64,000 bases of DNA from Candidatus Vagococcus giribetii (GCF_017316185.1 NZ_JAFLVX010000009.1:1-64000), one strand, 5' to 3'. Counted from the first letter of the stretch, positions 27,005 through 36,422 are shown. The notes: generated by a model not told the origin, from the letters alone. Made by a program: numbers and translations.

Positions 27005-27586
27005 AGCTCAATTAAGCTCTAAAAAAGCTAGCGTTGTCGAAGTTAAATCTTTTCCTAAAGCAGAGGCTTAACAGCTGGTGCTTTACCTATCGCTCTTGGT
27101 GGTTGGATTGGTGCAGTTGCCATCGCCAATGTCGTGAAAGGTAAAAAAGAAAAATTCTGGGCAGTTATTAGCTTTGCTATTATTGGTGGTTTAGGACTAG
27201 TTGGTGTCATTCAATATAGTATCGGAACTTTTGATGGTAGCTATTTCTTAACCTCATTAGGTGCCATGCTAGGTATTGCTGCAACAGGATTTTTTGTCTT
27301 AGGTATCATAGAAATACTAGGAACACCAGGTCTCGGGATCGCAGCGGTTATAATAATCTTGCTAGGTAACCCTCTATCTGGTCTATCATCTGCACCAGAA
27401 ATGTTACCAGCTGGTTGGGGAAGTCTTGGACAATTATTACCTCCAGGAGCTACAGGAACACTCCTTAGAAACATTGCCTTCTTTGACGGTAATGCTATCA
27501 TGCAACCTGTGATAGTGCTCTTATCTTATGTTGCTGTAGGATTATTGTTATTCAAAATTGGTAAAAAATCAGAAGTAAGCTTATAG
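27005..27586 (+). pseudogene. Truncated YhgE/DUF3533-like membrane protein
   Basis: The last ~170 codons encode four or five membrane segments ending LPAGWGSLGQLLPPGATGTL then LRNIAFFDGN. That is the characteristic C-terminus of DUF3533/YhgE-Pip-type ABC-2-like proteins that are often regulated by a TetR neighbour. The N-terminal half is absent. A frame break near 27065 separates KSFPKAEA from GLTAGALPIALGGWIGA. The intact frame could begin at GTG 27134 but has no ribosome site. Probably non-functional. Confidence 0.65.
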
Positions 27587-27611
27587 AAACTATTTAGTTG
27601 TTATTAGGACA

Positions 27612-27648
27612 TAAAAAAAGAAGTACCTTGATAAGGTTCTTCTTTTTT
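27612..27648 (+). terminator. Terminator
   Basis: AAAAAAGAAGTACC / GGTTCTTCTTTTTT with a 7-base loop, after the truncated membrane gene. Confidence 0.8.
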
Positions 27649-27740
27649 GGTTTTTATCTCATTCCTATTTGAAGAATTTACTTTCCCCCATCTTCAAATA
27701 AGCTGAAATTAACATTAAGAAAACACTGAATTAGTCCATC

Positions 27741-28040
27741 TTATTCCAGAGCCATTAACTCTTCTACGTAAGCATCCATATGTTTCCAATAAAGCTCCAT
27801 ATCAGCTAGTTCTGTTAATTCTTTACTAAACAACTTAATAGATAAATTTTCTTCTAATTGACGAAAAAGGGAAACCAAAAAATGATCACTATCTTTCACA
27901 TCAATTTCACGTTCTAGCAAATAATTAAAAAAACGATTATAAACTGTTTCAGATAATTCATTTAGTAACTCAACTTGATTGATTTTTGCTTCTAAGTCCA
28001 TCAGCGGCATCTTTACAAAGTGCTTTGATTCTTTGGTCAT
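27741..28040 (-). CDS. Hypothetical helical protein, 99 residues
   Basis: Not recognised. Acidic, entirely helical by composition, no membrane segment (for example LFRQLEENLSIKLFSKELTE). The start ATG is preceded by GAAGGGAAGG. No partner gene; both neighbours are divergent or decayed. Real translation is likely from the ribosome site and codon use; function unknown. Confidence 0.55.
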   Translation of the reverse strand: MTKESKHFVKMPLMDLEAKINQVELLNELSETVYNRFFNYLLEREIDVKDSDHFLVSLFRQLEENLSIKLFSKELTELADMELYWKHMDAYVEELMALE

Positions 28041-28430
28041 GTTTGTCCTTCCCTTCCCACTTATAATAAAATCAATATATCACACTCTTAAGAATGAACC
28101 TTTTTAGGCTTTTTTTTCACGGATTCGTCTTAGACTCAATTTTTTGTTTTGCTAACGAAAAACGAACTCCTTTAACTCCTATTACTTTATAACTAAAAAC
28201 AGTCGTCTCTTATTTTTCTCTTTTCTTCAATGACTACTCTCTAATGACAAACTGAACAGAATTCACTCCACTCTGTTCAGTTAATGGTAGTTTTAGTTAT
28301 TTTTTTATCAGAAAGTTTCTGTTGATTGTCAAAACATAGGTAGTTATTTTTCTTTTAAAAACTTTAAAATAACACTTTTTATGTTAAATTGAATAGTAAG
28401 GAGACGTTACATAGAAAGGAGTTTGTACAC
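28041..28430. other. Intergenic region with inverted repeat
   Basis: No gene seen. A 10-bp inverted repeat ACTGAACAGA / TCTGTTCAGT with an 11-base loop (28251-28281) lies about 150 bp before the CPBP gene. It may be an operator or a weak terminator. Confidence 0.4.
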
Positions 28431-29120
28431 ATGGTTAATCAGTTTATTAAACAGGCAACTATTAATTTGACTGGACTTATCTTAACACCCTTTTTACTAG
28501 CTATCGGTTTTATTGGATTATCTAAAGAATGGGGCGTTGGTTGGATTTGGCTACCTCTAACTGGTCTACTTAGTTTGGTAGCGATGTTTGGTTTAGACAC
28601 CGTTAAAGAGCTATTACAGCCAACTAGTAAACCACGCATTAAAAAAATAGTGAAATGGGTTGTGATTTCATTTGCTTTAGCAGCGGCTAGTTTGCAATTA
28701 GGTAAATTAATCGGTGTTGAAGAAGCTAATGCTAATCCGATTGGTGCTCTACTAACTAAAGACACCTTAGGAGGACTTAAAATTCTAGCGACAACATGGA
28801 TTTCCTTAATCGGCGAGGAGCTATTTACAGCGGCTGTATTCTTTCCAGTTTTATATTTTTTAGCTAAAAAAATGTCCCAAAAATCAGCCCTCTGGCTAGC
28901 TATTATTATCAGTTCTCTCTTTTTCGGTGCTCTACACTTACCAACTTATCAGTGGAATTGGTTTCAATGCCTCGTTGTTATCGGGCTTGCTCGGTTTCCT
29001 TTCACCCTTTCATGGCTTGATACAAATAGCCTTAGAGGCGGTATTTACGTTCATATTTTATATGATTACGTCATTTTTGTTCCTATTTTTATTATGGGAC
29101 TATTTGGATTTAGTTTATAA
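28431..29120 (+). CDS. CPBP-family intramembrane protein
   Basis: 229 residues, six to seven membrane segments. The CPBP (Abi/CAAX-protease-like) motifs are present: E129-E130 in GEELFTA, H169 in FGALHLP, and H208...D212 in HILYD. The usual Arg of EExxxR is Ala134, so activity may be altered. Such proteins mature or degrade membrane-bound substrates and can give bacteriocin self-immunity. The start ATG at 28431 has AAAGGAG nine bases upstream; the in-frame TTG at 28389 has none. Monocistronic. Confidence 0.8.
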   Translation: MVNQFIKQATINLTGLILTPFLLAIGFIGLSKEWGVGWIWLPLTGLLSLVAMFGLDTVKELLQPTSKPRIKKIVKWVVISFALAAASLQLGKLIGVEEANANPIGALLTKDTLGGLKILATTWISLIGEELFTAAVFFPVLYFLAKKMSQKSALWLAIIISSLFFGALHLPTYQWNWFQCLVVIGLARFPFTLSWLDTNSLRGGIYVHILYDYVIFVPIFIMGLFGFSL

Positions 29121-29156
29121 AAAACAAGCACATTCTATTTAAAGAATGTGTTTGTT
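29121..29156. terminator. Bidirectional terminator
   Basis: A 16-bp stem AAAACAAGCACATTCT / AGAATGTGTTTGTTTT (one G-T) between the convergent CPBP and adhesin genes. Confidence 0.88.
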
Positions 29157-29177
29157 TTTTTTATTTATTAGGAAACA

Positions 29178-32100
29178 CTACTCATTCTTGTAACGTTTCA
29201 GATACTTCACTAAGACAAAAGCTAGTAAGATAATCCCAATATAACTTAGTAAATTGGTAGATACTTCGTCTGTCTGAGGTAACGTCTTACTTGATGATAC
29301 TTTATTTTTAGAAGGAGTTACCTGCTTATTCGTTAAACTAACTAATGGTTTTTCTTCAGGTTTCTTAGGAATCTCGGTTCCTATCTCAGGAACTGGCTGA
29401 CTCTTTTGACTGTACACATATACGACTGTCTGACTCCCCTCAACATACGCACCTGTCGGATTGCCTGTCACTTCTTTAAAGTCATAACCTGAAATGATCT
29501 TTTGTTCTGTTGTATAGCCTTCCCCTACTTTACCACTCGTCACATTGCGTGACGCTATTTCTTTGCCTGATTCGTCTACATATTTTGTGATAACCTCGCC
29601 CGTTAGAATCGGTTCTGGTTCATTGACTTTGCTGTAAACATAAACAATTGTTTGGCTTCCTTCGACGTACACACCTGTCGGATTGCCTGTCACTTCTTTG
29701 AAGTCATAGCCTGGAATTGCCTTTTGTTCTGTTGTATAGCTTTCCCCTACCTTACCACTCGTCACATTGCGTGACGCTATTTCTTCTCCTGATTCATCGA
29801 CATACTTCGTGATAACTTCACCTTCTAGGATTGGTTCTGGTTCATTCGATATGCTATACACATAAACAACTGTCTGACTTCCTTCAGCATACACACCTGT
29901 CGGATTGCCTGTCACTTCTTTAAATTCATAGCCTGGAATTGCCTTTTGTTCTGTTGTATAGCTTTCCCCTACTTTACCACTTGTTACATTACGTGACGCT
30001 ATCTCTACTCCTGACTCATCTACGTACTTCGTAACTACTTCGCCTTCCAGGATTGGTTCTGGTTCATCAACTTTAGTGTATACATAAATAATTGTTTGGC
30101 TTCCTTCAACATACACGCCTGATTGGCTTCCTATTACTTCTTTAAAGTCATAACCTGGGATGATTTTTTGTTCTGTTGTATAGCTTTCCCCTACTTTGCC
30201 ACTTGTTACATTACGTGACGCTATTTCTACTCCTGACTCATCTACGTACTTCGTAACTACTTCGCCTTCTAAGATTGGCTCAGGCTCGTTTGTTTTGCTA
30301 TAGACATAGATAACCATTTGACTTCCTTCTGTATATTCACCTACTGGATTGCCTGTTACTTCTTTAAAGTCATAACCTGGGATAATTTTTTGTTCTGTTG
30401 TATAGCTTTCTCCTACTTTGCCACTTGTTACATTACGTGACGCTATTTCTTCTCCTGATTCATCTACATACTTCGTGATGACTTCGCCCTCTAAGATTGG
30501 CTCAGGTTCGTTTGTTTTACTATATACATAGGTAACTGTCTGACTTCCCTCAGTGTATTCACCTGTTGGATTACCTGTGACTTCTTTAAAATCATAGCCT
30601 GGAATTACCTTTTGTTCTGTTGTATAGCTTTCTCCTACTTTGCCACTTGTCACATTACGCGTGGCTATTTCTTTCCCTGATTCATCTACATATTTTGTGA
30701 TGACTTCCCCTTCTAAAATGATTTCTGGCTCTTGTTTATAGACAAACGTTACTACGGTAAGACCTTCTTTAAAGACTCCCGACTCTAGACCAATGACTTG
30801 GCTCAAGACAAATCCTTTAATGCTCTCAGCCTTCGCTAAATAGCTATCCCCAATCTTTCCCTTAATATTAATAGGAGCTAATAACGGCTTACCTGATTCA
30901 TCTTCAAAATTAATTTGAAGTTTTCCATATGTCGCTTGCCACTGCGCATAAAATTGGACCACATCGTCCTCATTAACCTCAATCTCACCATTTAGATAAT
31001 CAGCATAGGTATGTCCTGAACCATCTTTTTCTGTGTTCCAACCAACAAACGTGTAATATTCATTAGTTGGTTCTGACACTTCTTCAAGGTATTGACCTAA
31101 GAATAGTTCCTTATCATCAGGAAAATTCTCAACAACTTCATTTTCTAAGTTTTCCAAAAACTGAATCTCATATTTAGGTGCTAAAATAGTCGCTACTTGG
31201 CTATCAAATTGTGTTAAATCAACAGGAAACCCTTCTTTTACTTGATAGGTATTTTTTATTTTTGCCCCAATTGTTTCAGGTGTTATGGGAACAGAAACCT
31301 CTGTAGCATTTGCCTCACCTATTTTTTCCCACGTTGCTCCATCGTCATAGCTAATAGAAAACTGAGTTGTATACTCCTTCATTGGTGTTTTATAATTATT
31401 TACCCATTCAGATTGTGCCACCTCCGACTTAAATGTAGCCTGTTCACCTATTCGATCCTTCACATCTACTGGGTCTGTTAGATCTGCATTGATCACCCCA
31501 CGAAATAGATTGACTGAATGGAAATAATACCCTGTACGGATACCGTGTCTTTCAGTCACACCGCGATAAAAATCTAAATCAAACGTCATGATTAGTTTAA
31601 AGTTGTAGTTCATTTTTTGAGTGAAATCAAACTTGATTACAGGAATCAAGTCCCCATCTTGATAACTCACCTCGTAACTCGTTAATCCCGAACCATACTC
31701 TGGTTTAAATTGAAAGACGCGCTGTTTTGTCACTGTTTCAATCGGAACATACTGTATCTCCGCGTCTCCCACAACTTCCATATCAATTGTTTTACCTTTT
31801 GTCTGATACATTTTTCCTAGTGTAGAAGTTAAATCTTCAGATATAGTAAACTTCTTTTCATCGCTATTAAATTTAACCAACTCACCAAAATTTCCAGGAG
31901 AGGTATCTGTTACGACTTCATCTCGATCATTTAACCCTAAATTAATGTAAGGATATATTAAATAACCTTCTTCTAGCTCATAACCATACTGCTTAGCATA
32001 GGATTTCCCTGTAATTTCGACTGTGGTTTCATATTGAAAAACATAATTTGTTCCATCTGGTTCCTTAGTAATCTTCATCTCTCTCTTATTACCAAAGTAT

Positions 32101-32228
32101 GCTCCTTGAAATCCAGTGAACTCATTTTCGTAATTCAATAGTTCCTCACTAGCATTTACCGTTGTTGAAAAAGAACACATCAAAATTGTAACCAATAGAC
32201 CTAACAATACTAATATTCTTTTTTTCAT
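29178..32228 (-). CDS. LPxTG-type surface protein with MucBP repeats
   Basis: 1016 residues, sortase-anchored and probably mucus-binding. It has a signal peptide (about 1-27), a unique N-terminal domain to about 350, and an InlB B-repeat-like segment near 370-430 (YYTFVGWNTEKDGSGHTYAD). A divergent MucBP unit follows (about 430-500), then six near-identical 74-residue MucBP repeats (about 505-945). The sorting signal LPQTDE (983-988) precedes a membrane segment and basic tail. The sixth position fits the LPQTxE variant known in lactobacilli rather than classical LPxTG. The start at 32228 has GAGGAG upstream; an in-frame ATG nine codons earlier lacks it. Confidence 0.9.
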   Translation of the reverse strand: MKKRILVLLGLLVTILMCSFSTTVNASEELLNYENEFTGFQGAYFGNKREMKITKEPDGTNYVFQYETTVEITGKSYAKQYGYELEEGYLIYPYINLGLNDRDEVVTDTSPGNFGELVKFNSDEKKFTISEDLTSTLGKMYQTKGKTIDMEVVGDAEIQYVPIETVTKQRVFQFKPEYGSGLTSYEVSYQDGDLIPVIKFDFTQKMNYNFKLIMTFDLDFYRGVTERHGIRTGYYFHSVNLFRGVINADLTDPVDVKDRIGEQATFKSEVAQSEWVNNYKTPMKEYTTQFSISYDDGATWEKIGEANATEVSVPITPETIGAKIKNTYQVKEGFPVDLTQFDSQVATILAPKYEIQFLENLENEVVENFPDDKELFLGQYLEEVSEPTNEYYTFVGWNTEKDGSGHTYADYLNGEIEVNEDDVVQFYAQWQATYGKLQINFEDESGKPLLAPINIKGKIGDSYLAKAESIKGFVLSQVIGLESGVFKEGLTVVTFVYKQEPEIILEGEVITKYVDESGKEIATRNVTSGKVGESYTTEQKVIPGYDFKEVTGNPTGEYTEGSQTVTYVYSKTNEPEPILEGEVITKYVDESGEEIASRNVTSGKVGESYTTEQKIIPGYDFKEVTGNPVGEYTEGSQMVIYVYSKTNEPEPILEGEVVTKYVDESGVEIASRNVTSGKVGESYTTEQKIIPGYDFKEVIGSQSGVYVEGSQTIIYVYTKVDEPEPILEGEVVTKYVDESGVEIASRNVTSGKVGESYTTEQKAIPGYEFKEVTGNPTGVYAEGSQTVVYVYSISNEPEPILEGEVITKYVDESGEEIASRNVTSGKVGESYTTEQKAIPGYDFKEVTGNPTGVYVEGSQTIVYVYSKVNEPEPILTGEVITKYVDESGKEIASRNVTSGKVGEGYTTEQKIISGYDFKEVTGNPTGAYVEGSQTVVYVYSQKSQPVPEIGTEIPKKPEEKPLVSLTNKQVTPSKNKVSSSKTLPQTDEVSTNLLSYIGIILLAFVLVKYLKRYKNE
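29390..30715 (-). repeat. Six tandem 222-bp MucBP repeats
   Basis: Six in-frame units of 74 codons each, starting GEVITKYVDESGKEIA and differing by a few residues (KE/EE/VE, IATRN/IASRN). High DNA identity makes copy-number change by recombination likely and assembly errors possible. Confidence 0.9.
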
Positions 32229-32465
32229 GTCGTATCTCCTCTTTTCATATGTCATTTTTATTAACCCATTTATAGTGAAAAAAGTAACAAATAAAGATTG
32301 ATTGAGACTATCCCTTATATAAGTCTAGTTTACACAACATAATCCGGTCTTATTTCCATGTTTATTTTACGTAGAATAAACATTATGATAAAATATTCTG
32401 TTATACCACCTTTAATCAAACAAAAATAAACCACCTAAACAACAATATTCGACTCCTTTAACACC

Positions 32466-32515
32466 TAAAAAAAGACGATGAACGTGAGATTTTCTCACAT
32501 CCATCATCTTTTTTG
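32466..32515 (-). terminator. Terminator
   Basis: AAAAAAGACGATGAACGTGA / TCACATCCATCATCTTTTTT with an AGATTT loop region, just after the 32519 gene stop. Confidence 0.75.
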
Positions 32516-32518
32516 TAG

Positions 32519-33460
32519 TTATTCATAAAAAACAGCTTGTTCTCTGGCTTCCTCTATTTCCCAATCATCTAGAATATGCTCCCAGTCTTCAACGTTACCT
32601 TCTGTAATAACAACGTCCTCAGCAGGCGCTTTAGGAACTTCTGATGGTACAGTCACTTTTTCAGAACTTTCACTGCTCTCAATGATTTCTTCCTCTTCTG
32701 GATAGGCATCCTCATAAGCGATATTAAAATACGTCAAATTAGACTTATACCCTACTAAATTGTCAGCATTAGACACTAATTGAAGGCGAAAACTACCATC
32801 TCCAGAGCTAACATAGTCGGTAAAGTTAATTGCTGAATTAGCAGTCAACTCACCAGTGTTTTCATTATAAGAAATCTCACTTAAAGAATACAATGAAAGA
32901 TAGACAGAATCTGTGTCGACATAATAACTATCCAATTCCACCTCTGACGCTTTCGGATACTCTGTTTCTTCAGAATCTTTTACATGTAAAATAAAAGTTA
33001 GTGACACTTTATCGCCTTCTTTAATTTTATATCTTTTTTGTGGCTCCTGATCTTTTTCAAGTTCTTCCGCTTCACGAATAAACTCATTTCCTTCACTGTC
33101 TTCAAAAGAAACTAACTTAGCTGTGTGAATGATTTTAGCTTGTTCCTTAGCATATTCTTCATTGGCCTTACTTTTTTCTATTTCAGCCTGTTCTTCAGGT
33201 ATTGGCAACTTACCCACTGTTAACATAATAATCGTAAAGATAATGGCTATTATCCAACCAACACCCTGATAATTCTCCGAACGACAAAAAAGAACATAAA
33301 TAAAAAAAAGCCCAAATGGTAAAAATGGATTCATTAAATAACCTGTAAATACATAAAGAAAAAAGATTCCTACAAACATCAAAATAATAAATAACCACAA
33401 ACTTGAAAGTATCGCAACTGTATCTGCAATAGCTTGAAAAAACTTTCTCGTGAAATTCAT
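32519..33460 (-). CDS. Membrane protein with extracytoplasmic beta domain
   Basis: 313 residues. Three N-terminal membrane segments (about 15-90) are followed by a charged linker (EIEKSKANEEYAKEQAK), a beta-rich domain of about 130 residues and an acidic, Pro/Ser/Glu-rich end. The middle part resembles DUF5067/DUF4352-like extracellular immunoglobulin folds, but I cannot name a family with confidence. The start ATG at 33460 follows TAGGAG; a TTG two codons earlier is possible. Function unknown. Confidence 0.6.
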   Translation of the reverse strand: MNFTRKFFQAIADTVAILSSLWLFIILMFVGIFFLYVFTGYLMNPFLPFGLFFIYVLFCRSENYQGVGWIIAIIFTIIMLTVGKLPIPEEQAEIEKSKANEEYAKEQAKIIHTAKLVSFEDSEGNEFIREAEELEKDQEPQKRYKIKEGDKVSLTFILHVKDSEETEYPKASEVELDSYYVDTDSVYLSLYSLSEISYNENTGELTANSAINFTDYVSSGDGSFRLQLVSNADNLVGYKSNLTYFNIAYEDAYPEEEEIIESSESSEKVTVPSEVPKAPAEDVVITEGNVEDWEHILDDWEIEEAREQAVFYE

Positions 33461-33546
33461 CAACAAACTCCTAACAAACGCTATTTTTTATAATATAACA
33501 CAAATAAAGATGTTTTAGTTTATTAATCCTCTGCATCGAGGGACAA

Positions 33547-33593
33547 AAATAGACTGTGATATAAGTGAAAAAACTTATACCACAGTCTATTAC
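33547..33593 (-). terminator. Terminator
   Basis: AATAGACTGTGATATAAGT pairs with ACTTATACCACAGTCTATT; on the minus strand a TTTTTG run follows. Confidence 0.8.
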
Positions 33594-33601
33594 TATCATT
33601 T

Positions 33602-33949
33602 CTAATGTCTATAAATAACTTGTTCTTTATAACTATAAAATTGTGATTTATCAGTAAAATCTGCTCGGTAAGACCCATTTAATCCGACTCGTTTACTAAA
33701 TTCTGCTAGATCCATCATCGCTTTTTCTTCAAGTGGCCCGTAAGTTACCTTCCCCTTTAGAGAGGTTAGCCTAATGTAATTCACTAATCGAATGATTAAT
33801 GCTTCAGGGTTTTTAGCCGTTTCCAGATTTTTGTATACTTGAAGTAAGACATCAGTTATATCTAATAGTTCCACCGATTGATTCTCTCTTTTTTTCAAAC
33901 TGTTATACAAATAATGGATTGTTTCTTTTACAGGATCTATTTGTGTCAT
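33602..33949 (-). CDS. Putative bacteriocin immunity protein
   Basis: 115 residues, mostly helical. The pattern TIHYLYNSLKKRE...DVLLQVYKNLE...RLVNYIRLTS and the end GLNGSYRADFTDKSQF resemble enterocin-A-type immunity proteins (EntA_Immun) in enterococci. Such proteins bind the mannose PTS receptor-bacteriocin complex from inside. No bacteriocin gene is visible nearby, so it would be an orphan immunity gene. Weak ribosome site. The identification is from memory of the family pattern. Confidence 0.5.
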   Translation of the reverse strand: MTQIDPVKETIHYLYNSLKKRENQSVELLDITDVLLQVYKNLETAKNPEALIIRLVNYIRLTSLKGKVTYGPLEEKAMMDLAEFSKRVGLNGSYRADFTDKSQFYSYKEQVIYRH

Positions 33950-33988
33950 CTCTGTCCATCTTCTTTCTCATGACTTGATACTAATTTT

Positions 33989-34786
33989 CTATCTATTATA
34001 AATCAAAGACGCTATTATATAGAGTATCCAAATGTGTGCTGGGTAAAAAATATAAAAGAACGACTTCATACTCTTACCTTTTTCTCCATTGTATAAAAGA
34101 ATCGGAATAATGGAGAATATCATCATCCATTGGGTATTCATACTAAAAGCTAGCCCAGGTGCTCTCATGAAATATAGGACTGCTACAACCGCAATGGCAA
34201 CACACTGCCAATTTTTATTTTTTCTAAGCAGGTACATAATAGGGATAAGATATACCATGAGAGTATTCTCTGAAAAGAAAGTCATCGGGATTACTCCAGC
34301 TAAATTGATTAATACTAAGTTTCCACTGGATACGCCTGCAAAAGCTACAGCTGATAAACCAAGTGGCGCTACTAAACAAAGTAAACCAATGAATAAGTAA
34401 CTGATTTTTTTCTCATTCTTAAACCTAACTAACCAATCAATACCATACATTGCCAGTGCCCCAATAAAGAGATCAGCAAATATATTATTCATTAGAGCCA
34501 TATCTCCTAAAGAAAAGAATTTCTGCACAATAGAAGATCCAACGTTCATTCCCCAAAAGCCAATTAATAATCTAAATAAGTACTTCGATTTGTTTCTTGT
34601 GTGACTAAATCCTTCCACACTGACAAAGAAAAACAAAGTTGCCACAGGTCGACCAAACCAATCCAACCACATTGGCGCTCCCATATTTGCAAACATCTGG
34701 TGAACATGGTCAATAAACATTAAAACAATACCCATCATCTTTAAATCAAATGTTGTTACTCCCTTTTTCCTTACATCACCCATCAT
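33989..34786 (-). CDS. TraX-family membrane protein
   Basis: 265 residues with about eight membrane segments; LKMMGIVLMFIDHVHQMF and FGRPVATLFFFVSVEGFSHT are typical of TraX proteins. TraX acetylates F pilin in E. coli; chromosomal homologues in Gram-positives have no proven substrate. The start at 34786 was chosen for AAAGGGGG just upstream; longer in-frame starts exist to 34828. Confidence 0.8.
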   Translation of the reverse strand: MMGDVRKKGVTTFDLKMMGIVLMFIDHVHQMFANMGAPMWLDWFGRPVATLFFFVSVEGFSHTRNKSKYLFRLLIGFWGMNVGSSIVQKFFSLGDMALMNNIFADLFIGALAMYGIDWLVRFKNEKKISYLFIGLLCLVAPLGLSAVAFAGVSSGNLVLINLAGVIPMTFFSENTLMVYLIPIMYLLRKNKNWQCVAIAVVAVLYFMRAPGLAFSMNTQWMMIFSIIPILLYNGEKGKSMKSFFYIFYPAHIWILYIIASLIYNR

Positions 34787-34890
34787 AAGTCCCCCTTTGT
34801 TCATTTCAATCTGATTAACTAGCATCATACCCTGATAGCTCGTTTAATTATACGAACAATATTGTAAGGTGCTTAACTTCCAAAGAGAGC

Positions 34891-35256
34891 TTAGAGTAAG
34901 GTAAAAATAACGATTAATACAATTAAAATAGCAATCAACGGGATTACTAACAGTCTATTTGGCTGTTTTCCTTTTTGTTCTTCCTCACTCATTAATATAT
35001 ATTGATAGGTGTCGTTAGTTAACATGATCTTTTTAGCATACGGACAGATAGGAACAATTTTTCTATTCTCTTCTTTTGCTTTCTTCACTGCCAGATCAAT
35101 TAACTTCTTGCCATACCCTTTTCCTTCAAATCCCTCATTAATTTGTGTATGGATAATCATTAGAGCGTTGTTGACACCTGTTTGGAAACTAATTTCGCCT
35201 ACCACTGTCTCTTCTTCCAAAATGATTATGCTATTAGCTTGATTTTCTACTTTCAT
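34891..35256 (-). CDS. GNAT-like acetyltransferase with C-terminal membrane tail
   Basis: 121 residues. The N-terminal ~90 residues form a small YjdJ/NATD1-type GNAT fold (VVGEISFQTG; INEGFEGKGYGKKLIDLAV for CoA binding; KIVPICPYAKKIM). The last 20 residues (LLVIPLIAILIVLIVIFTLL) are a clear membrane segment, making it tail-anchored. Family members are usually soluble. Target unknown. The frame is intact across the junction, so this is not a frameshift artefact. Confidence 0.75.
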   Translation of the reverse strand: MKVENQANSIIILEEETVVGEISFQTGVNNALMIIHTQINEGFEGKGYGKKLIDLAVKKAKEENRKIVPICPYAKKIMLTNDTYQYILMSEEEQKGKQPNRLLVIPLIAILIVLIVIFTLL

Positions 35257-35488
35257 CTAACTTCCTCCTTTTTATGACTGCTCCATTCTCAACTCCTACA
35301 ATATGTCATTTAATTGTATCAAACTAAAGTAACCCCTTCACTACGATAGTTATTCTATATCATTCATAATGAGTCATTATTTTCATCTAAATGACGGATA
35401 AATAAACAAATTGAGGAACAATGACAAAAAATACTAATTCATGTAGACTACACCTATACATAACTAGATAAAAATGAGGTGACAGGTA

Positions 35489-35689
35489 ATGGATACACTT
35501 ATTTTAGTAGGTGCTTTAATAGTTGGTATCGGCTTGTTAATCCAACTAATAACAGCTAAATGGAGTTGGCGATTAGGCGGCTACTACACATCTAATAATA
35601 AACCACTCTCTCTTTTTGGTTGGCTGTTAATTATTATCGGGATCTTCATTATTGTTCTCAAAGCAAAAATGAATGGACAACTTGGGTAA
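35489..35689 (+). CDS. Small two-segment membrane protein
   Basis: 66 residues with membrane segments at about 3-21 and 43-59, separated by KWSWRLGGYYTSNNKPLS. Ribosome site GAGGTGACAGG before ATG. Not recognised. Monocistronic, ending at a bidirectional terminator. Confidence 0.6.
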   Translation: MDTLILVGALIVGIGLLIQLITAKWSWRLGGYYTSNNKPLSLFGWLLIIIGIFIIVLKAKMNGQLG

Positions 35690-35700
35690 AGATTATAAAC

Positions 35701-35738
35701 AAAAAGTCGCTAATGCCTTATAAGGAAAAGCGACTTTT
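35701..35738. terminator. Bidirectional terminator
   Basis: AAAAAGTCGCT / AGCGACTTTT flanking a small inner stem, between convergent genes. Confidence 0.75.
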
Positions 35739-36363
35739 ATGACTCATATGCTTGAATCTGTTTTTTTCCACCAACAAAGGTTGTCACAAAAATATAGATT
35801 AAGGATAAGGCAATAGCTATCACAGAAAGACCATAATTACCTTTAAAACTATTAACATTGTCAGAAAACAGGCCTATCTGTATGGTCTTAATAACTGCTT
35901 CATAAAATATTATTTTTCCAAGTACACTGCCAATTACCATAGACGTAACCGCAAATAACGTAACTTGACAGGCATAAAAGAGTGTTAAAAAGGAGAGTGT
36001 TTCTCCCATTAATGCCATGCTTTGGTAATCTTTTTGCTGCGTTAGTAAAAACTGTTTAAAACTCTTTTTCATATTACCAATTGTAAGTAGTATTAAAGCA
36101 ACGAAAATAAGAAAAGCTGCTATTTTAAAGATTGTCATTGCCATAATAGGCGCACCACTCATTTGAATTTCAATCAAGTCAGTTTCCTCTTCAAGAGACT
36201 CAAGCATTTGTTTCTGAATATGACTAAAAAACAAATAGCCGTTAAAACTAAAAAAAGAGATAATAGCTAACAGAATAGATAAAACAAATGTCCCAACTAT
36301 TCCTTTTGTTCTCATTAGATTTTTCAAACTATTTTCTAAAAGATAGACATGTTTTATCCCCAT
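35737..36363 (-). CDS. FtsX-like permease fragment or standalone protein
   Basis: 208 residues with four membrane segments (about 22-46, 76-96, 124-148, 182-202). The arrangement and the motif KQFLLTQQKDYQSMALMGET (a FtsX/MacB-like cytoplasmic loop) resemble the permease part of ABC exporters of the FtsX type. No ATPase gene is adjacent and the protein is much shorter than a full permease. Whether it is functional is unclear. Confidence 0.5.
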   Translation of the reverse strand: MGIKHVYLLENSLKNLMRTKGIVGTFVLSILLAIISFFSFNGYLFFSHIQKQMLESLEEETDLIEIQMSGAPIMAMTIFKIAAFLIFVALILLTIGNMKKSFKQFLLTQQKDYQSMALMGETLSFLTLFYACQVTLFAVTSMVIGSVLGKIIFYEAVIKTIQIGLFSDNVNSFKGNYGLSVIAIALSLIYIFVTTFVGGKKQIQAYES

Positions 36364-36422
36364 AACTAAGAACTCCTTCTTGAAACACTAGTTGCTAGTT
36401 ATTTTAACATAATATTGTATCT

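Noticed and set aside
29390-30715. Six regularly spaced repeats considered as a CRISPR-like array
   Set aside because: Units are 222 bp, in frame, contiguous without spacers, and encode MucBP domains.
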